Assembly: GCA_029204225.1 (NCBI GenBank)
Contig: CM055097.1
Coordinates: forward strand, 59,586,883 to 59,650,882
DNA length: 64,000 nucleotides
Origin: Diphasiastrum complanatum
Taxonomy: Eukaryota > Streptophyta > Lycopodiopsida > Lycopodiales > Lycopodiaceae
Direction of reading: 5' to 3'
How positions within the stretch are numbered: position 1 is the first letter of the stretch; every line of letters starts with the position of its first letter. Below are positions 48,601-57,600 of this stretch, in pieces. The notes beneath the pieces are model-generated. The model searched no databases. It saw only the letters and a list, made by a program, of their open reading frames with translations, and had not been told where the DNA came from. Made by a program: the position numbers and the translations under genes.

Positions 48601-51600
48601 CAAATTTTGTAAGAGTTTGCATGCACTTGTGTGTGTGAGCTTGCATACCTATGTGTGATGGTGCCCATCTTACTTTTTTGCTACAATAAAGACTTATTAT
48701 CCTTTGAACAGTCTTATAAGGTGAGTTGTTATGATTCTTATTGGAGGCCTTGTGTCATTTGAATCTTGTTTCTTCGTTGTGGTGTCATCAAATCAGTTTT
48801 TGAAGGTATGTATATTTTTGCACGTGATGTGCTTGTATAATAAAATATAGTCATGGTCTTTCAAGTTAGTAGGCCTAAGTCTTCAGCTTTTGCTATAGGT
48901 GTACAAATCGGTCGAAGGAAAATTTTCTGAGCAATTACTTAAGGTATGCATTTTGTATACATGAAAGTTGTTGTTTTAACTCTAAATCGATCTATGGTAG
49001 TCTTATGTCGATGTCTCCCAAATTCAACGTGATGAGGCTAAGATTAGATTGCATAGCTACTAATATGATTTGAGCATCAACTAGGTGAAGATTGGAAGCG
49101 AAGCATTATTTGCGCTCTTACCAGATCCGGTCACATGTTTTTCATCTGCCAAATATAAGCAGCTCCAAACTTTCTCCTTAGACAAGCAAGCAAACTTGGT
49201 TCTAGTGGATTGGCTCACTAGTGGTCGTCGTGATTGCGGTGAAGTATGGGCATTTGAATCATATAGAAGTACCAATCAAATACTATTGGATGGAGAAACA
49301 CCAATTCTACTCGACACGGTACGCATTATGATAATTCGCAATGTGGAAATTTTTAAAAATGCTATATGATCAATTTACTTTTGACAATAATTCAATTGCA
49401 GATGCAGCTTGATCAAGGAGCCGTCCAAGATGTCAATACTCGTTTAAAAGGGTGTCATGTGATTGCTATGCTAGTTATTTATGGGTGAGTCCTAATAACA
49501 TCTGTTTAGGAGATTTTTGCTTGAAAGTGCATATTATGACATAGTTCTCAAGGATTTGAGAATATTTTTGAGCGAATAAAAAGCTTTGAGGTTAGAGGAT
49601 AAATGATGATGATTTTCTGGTCTTATTGTCACTCTTGGTTGGGTGCTTTATTGTCTGTACATTTTTGCAAGCACTATAGACCTCTTAGTTTTCGAGTGAA
49701 GTTGTAGTTGTATTTTTTCTGAAGAGTTGATTGTTGTTATTGTTCATTTTAGTTTTATCTATTGTTGTGGTTTATGAAAAACCAATTGTATTGATGTTGA
49801 GTTGGACTATAGAACCTTGGATTGATTTGTTGGATTTCTATGCTCAAGACCAAACCCATTCGGTAATGTGCATCCTGAAATTTTTTTGACTCAACCGACA
49901 AATCCGAGGAGACAAAACTGACTCAGCCGACAATTCTGACTCAACCGACAAATCTGAGGAAGCCGACAAATCTGACTAAGCCAACAAATCGAACAAAGCC
50001 GACAAATCTGATGCAGCCGACAAATCTGACCAAACCAACAAATCTGATGAGGCCAAACAATCTGACCAGGCCGAACAATCTGACCAAGCCGAACTATCTG
50101 ATGAGTCCGAACTGTCTGACTTCGTCATCAGGGAAAAGTCCATCCAAGGCTTTATGGCAGTTCACCTACTTGTACGTAATCTTTATTACTTAAAAGGCGG
50201 TTACCAACTACAAGGCGGCTGTAATTAATTAAGTAGGTAGAAAAGCACTGACCTGAAAGACTTAAAAATATCTTGTAAATAAATATCTTTTTGGTTAGTT
50301 ATCTATAAAAGACGGAAGCTCTAAAATATCTGCCCCTCACTGAATTGCGTTCATCAGCTTCACGCCCATTTACTCACCTTCTGATTTTTATCACGAGTAC
50401 ATTTTTCACACTACTGTTTTGTTCTATTAAACATTACTACAGTTTTATTCATCTTGATTATTGCTGGTAATTGTTGCACTTCCGATATACAACCGTCCAT
50501 TGTTCTACTTCCGCTGCTATCCCACTGATTTTTGACATGGTATTAGAGCGGGTGGTTCAGTAATCTGCATTTCTATTTCTGGTTATCAGTCTTGTTTCTT
50601 CCAAGACATTGTTGAGCAAGTGCACAGCCAACAGTATTCCGATATCGTTGTTTCTACCAACGATCTCTCACTCTATACCAGAATGGGTCCATCTTCTAGT
50701 TCATCTCTGATCGACAAACTCGATGGAGATAACTACCAACTTTGGAAGTTCAAGATGAAAGTAGTTCTACTTGCCAAACTGTGGGACATAGTTGATGGCA
50801 TAGAGGTCAAGCCAGAAGGTGATGCAACCATCATCACCAAATGGAGATTGAGAGATGGCAAGGCATTTGCCATGATTACTCTCAATATCAAAGACTCTCA
50901 AATTAGCCATATACGAGCTGCTCAGACTGCTAAGGATGCATGGGACATCCTAGCAACTCTTTACGATATCAGGGACGTCACTTCCAAACTTCATTTGAGG
51001 AAGAAATTCTTCACCCTGAGAATGTCTAAAGCAAATAGTGTTTCGAGTCATCTCAACACTTTCAAAAATCTTATGGAGCATATGACTACAATTGGCTCAG
51101 TCATTGAAGATTCCGATGTTGTTATGACTCTATTATCGAGTCTCTTGATGCCTATGAAAATTGGGTCATGGCAATTTCGACCCAGGAGCATCTCGCTCAA
51201 GAGTAATTTCGATGCTACTACAAGAGGAGATCAGAAGAACTTCATTCTCCTCAGGCTCCGGATCAGATCCTCAAGCTCTATATTCAAAAAGAAATTAGAA
51301 GTTCAGATCCAAGAGATCTACACAGTCAGATTATCCTGACAGGAAGAGCAACATGCAGCAGCCTGTACCAAATGAAGCATCAACTTCAGAGCCTTGTCAT
51401 TTCAGCAAAGGCAGAAGCTATTCTGTAAATACTATAAGAGGACTGGTGATCTCATTAAGGACTGCCAAACTTTGAAGTACAACAACGAGAAGAAGAAGCA
51501 GTTCCAACAGCAAGCCAATACTGTCACAACCAGTCACTCGATCCAACAACAAGAGGAAGGTGAAGCTGCCTTTATGACCAAGGTTGGAGAACATTAGGAT

Positions 51601-54600
51601 ATCGACTCCTGGTACTTGGACTCAGGAGCAACTCAACATATGACTCACCATCGAGACTGGTTCCAATGCTACAAGCCATTCACCCATTCAAGAGTTGTAC
51701 AGCTTGGAGACAACTCATCTCATTGTATCGAAGGTGAAGGAACAGTCAAATTCGAGTTTCAGGGTGATGTAAAGTTGTTGTCCAACGTTCTTCATGTTCC
51801 TAACCTTACCAAGAATCTGCTTTCAATAAGCAAAATCACTGATTTTGGTCGAAGGGTTGAATTCGATACAGAGGGCTGCACCATAATGAATAAGTCTAGG
51901 AAAGTTTTAGCTTTCAGTAAACGATGTGGCTATCTTTACAAGCTTAGTCATTGCTATTCAACAAATAGCCAAGCTCTTCATTCATCCACTTCTGAATCGA
52001 TTGATATGCTTTGGCATTTCAGATTAGGCCATCTAAACTTCAATAGTATTCAGCAAATGTCGACTCAGAATCTAGTGCAAGATCTTCCTTCTGTCAGTAA
52101 ACCAACTTCTCCATGTGAAAGCTGTATTATCAGCAAGCATGCTAGAAGTCCTTTTATTTCTAATTCAGTTCATACTTCCAAAGGTTTGCTTGATCTTGTA
52201 CATAGCGACATTTGTGGCCCTATGCAGACTGCTTCCACAGGGGGAGCCCTCTATTTCCCAACATTCATTCGAAGGACTGCTACTTATTGTCTGAAGAACA
52301 AATCCGAAGCTTTCAAGCAGTTCAAGGCGTCTGCTGAAAATCAGACCCAGAGAAAAATCATGGCTCTACGTACTGATGGAGGGGGAGAATTCATCTCCAC
52401 CGAATTCAAGGACTTCTGCAAGGTCAATGGAATACATCAGCAATACACAACCAGCTACTCACCTCAGTCCAATGGCGTAGCTGAGAGGAAGAATCAGACA
52501 CTCATCCAAAGTGCCAAGAGCATGTTGGGCCATGCCTCTCTTCCAAAGAAATTCTGGGCAGAAGCTGTTACCACAGCTGCCTATCTGCAGAATCAATCCA
52601 TCACAAAGGCCCTGAATGGTAAAACACCTTATGAGGTATGGACAGGATCGAAACCATCACTCACGCATATTCGAGTGTTTGGATGCATTGCCTACACTCA
52701 GATCCCTGCTTATCTAAGAAAGAAGCTGGACGACACTAGTAGAAAGTTTATTTTCATCGGCTATTCCCCATACAACAAAGCATACAAGCTCTACAATCTG
52801 GACACTTAGAAATCGTTCACCAGTAGAGACGTCATTTTTGTGGAAGATCGATTCATTGACCACAAGGGGAAAGCTCCATCGACTTCTTATTTCAGAGCCG
52901 ACAATTCGGAACTCAGCATTGATCAACAACTCGACTCCGACTCCGACAAAGAGACAGACCCTTGACAAGTCGAACCACATCAGAGGATCGAAGTTCAACC
53001 CAGAAGATCGAACCGATCCATACAGCCTCCATCTCGATTCATGGATGATCTAGCCTACTACTTTGTGCAGGAACCAAACACTGTTTCAGAGGCAATGTCG
53101 ACCCCTGATGCTGACCAGTGGAAAGCTGCAATGGACACTGAATTCGATACTCTGATCGAGAATCAAACATGGACTATTATTGAGCTGCAAAGGATCGAAA
53201 TCCGATTCCATGCAAATGGATATTCAAAGCGAAGTATGATGCTGAAGGAAAATAAATCGATACAAGGCCAGGCTTGTTGCCAAAGGCTTCTTCCAGATTC
53301 CAGATATGGATTATTCAGAGACCTTCAGCCCTGTCGTTAAGCATGCTTTGATTCATCTCTACTCTCCTTTGGAGCTACAGCCGATCTCGAAGTCCACCAA
53401 ATGGATGTCTAGACTGCCTTCCTCAACAGGACTATTGAAGAGGAGATCTATATGTCGTAGCCAAAGGGATACGAGCTCAGGGGCAAGGAGCACCTAGTAT
53501 GCAAGCTCTGTATGGTCTGAAACAATCACCAAGAGCCTGGTTTCAGAAAATCAATGCATTTCTAATCAAGAATGGTTTTATTCCAAACTTGGTAGACTCA
53601 AATGTTTACTTTAAGTCTATTTTTCCTTCCTTCATAATCGTCACTCTTTATGTGGATGATACGTTACTTTTTAGTAACAATCTAATTTATTGAAGGATAC
53701 GAAATGCATGCTAGCACAGGAGTACAAGATGACTGATATGGGTCCAGCCCATTATTGCCTTGGAATCCAGATTCATCGAAATTGATCCAGCAGACAGATT
53801 TATACCAGTCAACAACGATATCTCACTAATGTGCTGGAAAAATATGGAATGACCAACTGCAAAGAAAAAGTGCAAAGCAAGGAAGTGTCATTGGTTTACT
53901 GCAGGACAAATCTTATGGCAGCAGATTACTTCACGAAAGCTCTATCAAAGGAGCACCATCTCAAATTTAACGACATGCTAAATCTGAAGATCAAAGTTTT
54001 TCAGGATCCACATTAAGGGGGAGTGTTGGATTTCTATGCTCAGGACCAAATCCATTCGGTAATGAGCATCCTGAAAAAATTCTGACTCAACTGACAAATC
54101 TGAGGAAGCCGACAAAACTGACTTAGCTGACAATTTTGACTGAACCGACAAATTTGAGGAAGCCGACAAATCTGACTAAGCCGACAAATCGAAAAAAGCC
54201 GACAAATCTGATGAAGCCGACAAATCTGACCAAACCAACAAATCTGATGGGGCCGAACAATCTGACCAAGCCGAACTATCTGATGAGTGCGAACTATATG
54301 ACTTCGTCATCAGGGAAAAGTCGATCCAAGACTTTATGGCAGTTCACCTACTTGTACATAATCTTTATTACTTAATTGGCGGTTACCAACTACAAGGTGG
54401 CTGTATTTAATTAAGTAGGTAGAAAAGCACTGACCTGAAAGACTTAAAATTATCTTGTAAATAAATATCTTTTTGGTTAGTTATCTATAAAAGACGGAAC
54501 GACATGATTGGGATCGTTTATTGATGTATTTAACTTGAGCCTCACAAAGTTTAAATGCACCACATTAGACGGATAAGTTGTAGCAAGATGACTGGTTGTG

Positions 54601-57600
54601 ACTTACAAACTCTCAACATTTTCCTTTTAAACTTTTTCACTTAGAGAAGGTACATACAAACAACTATGATCAAAGCAACATAAGAACATTGAAAATTCGA
54701 AAATTAATGCAAATCTATATGTCAATGATTGAGGAACATCAGTTGAATGAAAGTAGTGCTTTTCGTTATTGTGAACTCGTGGGGTCATAGAGAATCTAAC
54801 CTGGGTGGGCAAGTCCTACTCAAGCACAATACACCAACTCACACGTGTTGGAAGATGAAATAAAATGAAGTATCTACGGTGATTCTAATATTATAAACTT
54901 AATGTGAAGCTATTGTATGATCTGGAGTTTTTGTAACAATCAACCCTTGATACCGACCCTAAGCCCTCTTTGTAATGTTTTAGGCCATGAATAATGGCTA
55001 GAGCCTACAAGTTAGGGCTTGCTCTTAGTATTGACTATATGACTCATAATTTTTTCTAATGTATGCTTGTATCAAATGACAGACCCAACTAGCTTTTTAA
55101 ATCAAATCACAAATATTAACATGGATCAATGTTCCTTGTCCATGATATCTAGTCAATAACTCTCCCCTCCTCCTTGAAATGACATTGTGCTCAATGCCAA
55201 CATATTGCAAAACGTTGTAATTGTAAACCCAAAGTGTTGGAGATGACAAAATGTAGATGTTGATGTTCACAATATGGACAACACCACCAAAATGCATGTG
55301 GAAGTCATGAATTTGCAAAATAATAACACAATGTGCTCACGATGGTTGATAATGCTTAAAACATAGACCAAGATGACAATGAATAGCATCCTTGCAAACA
55401 CTACAAGCAAAGCAAGATATAAGACTGTTGTTACTTATAAAAGATACCATGCCAATCTAATAGACCATGATGGCCCCTTGAATATAGTCGTGAGTGGAAA
55501 AATACTTTTGAAGAAATTCAAGCCAATTGTATAGACTAAGATTGCTAGATCATAATGTGAAGGAATGTGTCAACACGTTTTATGATTTTCTTCTTCTTGA
55601 AATTGCAAGGCAACCATTACAATCTTGGCTAAGAGTTTGATCGTCTAGTAGTTGTTCATTGGAGTAGCTCCTTGTAAGCCATTGCAAAAATATTTCAACT
55701 GCTTGCCTGTGGAAATGGCTCTTGCAACCTTTGGCATAATACTTTAAATCGTTAGACATAGGAGAGTACTTCCTCCTTGCATTGTTTATGAGCCGGTTGG
55801 AGTTTGGTGACAATATCTTTCTCCTCATGCTCATAACAGTAGCATTGTAAGAACTGGGACTGTTTGGAAATGGTTCCAAAATATTGCCCAAACCACTATC
55901 TTTTTCATGTAGTTGGAACTAATTTTAGTTTTTGACATCATTTTTGTGATTTTCTTGGAAAATCACTTCAAAGTGGTGAATGAGAATGTTAGTGTGTTCT
56001 CTTCCCTTTGAGCATAAGGGATGAGGGTCCAGGCCAGAATGCCCGCGTCCAGCGTCCGGACCCGGACTCGTCCGACCCTCGGACGCGGGGTCGGACGCGT
56101 CTAATTTTTTTTTTTTTAAAAGAAAAAAACACAGATGCGTCCGGGGTCCGGACGCCATTTATTTTTTAAAAAATAAATAAAAAAAAAAATTTAAATTGAA
56201 AAAAAAAAAAAAACCGGACGCGTCGGGATGCGGACGCACCCCTGACGCGTCCGCGTCCGCCATCCGCTTCCTTGGATATTATCGAGCATATATAAAAATT
56301 AAAATGTCTGTTGTGAATTAAGAGTTTGTGCATGAATATGTTGAATTGGATTTTCATCCATATAGGCAAAGATGTATCATTCTGATGCATTGCCATAGAA
56401 AGAAATCAAGGAAATATGCTTGATAGTGCCAGGACAATGACCAAATCTTGGTAGTGTAACCAAAAGGTGTTCGGGGGGCAAAAATCCTATTCTCTTGACA
56501 ACATGGCGCTTTTGATACTTGAGAAACAATAAGCTCTAATTGAATATAAGTTCACTATTACAAGCAAAACTTAGTTAAACTATAGTAAGAACAACTTATA
56601 TAGTAATATCTTGATTTTTCTTTTTCATCTCTGATGCCATTTATTATCAACTAGCATGGTAGATAGTACCAGACTCCAGTGCTGTTTATACCCTTATGTC
56701 ATTGTTTCCTTCTTTTGCCACCTTTTGCTGTTCCATTGGTCTCTGTTGGTTCCATAATAGTCCTTTCAGCAGTGAAGCAACTTTTGAATGAAAGTTCTAT
56801 GAAGAGTTATTCCATGATTCATGATCTAGGCTACTACAGATCCTTTTGTAGTTCTGGGTAGGTCTACATGAGTGCATTGGGTGTTTATGGTCTAGATTGT
56901 AGGCCAACATTGCGATCACTGTTTGGTGTTTTTGGTCTTAATGCCTTGGACTTCTCTGTATCTTCTGAGACTTATATTGCTGCTATATTCATGGTCTATG
57001 TGACTATCTTGGGATATACCAAGTTACTTCTTGCTATTACTACGTAGTATTCCTTGTCTATGCGACTTGTTTGGAGTTTATATGCATACCATGCTTTCTA
57101 CTATTGCATTCATTTGGCACTCTTGGTTTATCTAGCTGGCGTGGTATTTATCTTATGCAGAAGAGTTTTTACAGTATAGTTTAATCATCTATTTTATATT
57201 ATTGCTTTTATTTGGCATTTTAGTTTGTTCATATGTGAACTATATAAAGTTAGCAGGTATTTAGTTATCATTCCAATTTCCAGCTACTATTTACAGCATA
57301 AATATTTTGGCAGCTTCTTCTTCTTGTTCTTCTTCATTATATCCATTTTTGGCACATTGTCTTCTTTTTGCCACATTCCGACCTTGACACTTTTAGTTTT
57401 TGGTTTCAGCATTTTCTTGGATAGTGGGACATTGTCTTTCTGAGGGAGTGTTTCATGGCAAACATTATGGATAGGGGTTGGAGTATGGACTATGGGTCTG
57501 CACTTATTCTGATCGATCATTTGGACCATACAGTTTGGGATTTTAGGTGCTGCCTCTATATTTGAAATATATTAGGGACTACTAGTCATTTGGCCATTAT

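Noticed and set aside
49402-49484. Treating the ATG of exon 6 as the start of a separate gene
   Set aside because: It follows a TTGCAG acceptor, and the frame continues the UreD protein from exon 5.
55097-55320. Possible gypsy 3' pol fragment on the minus strand
   Set aside because: One weak motif-like stretch only, with no adjacent integrase or LTR signal.
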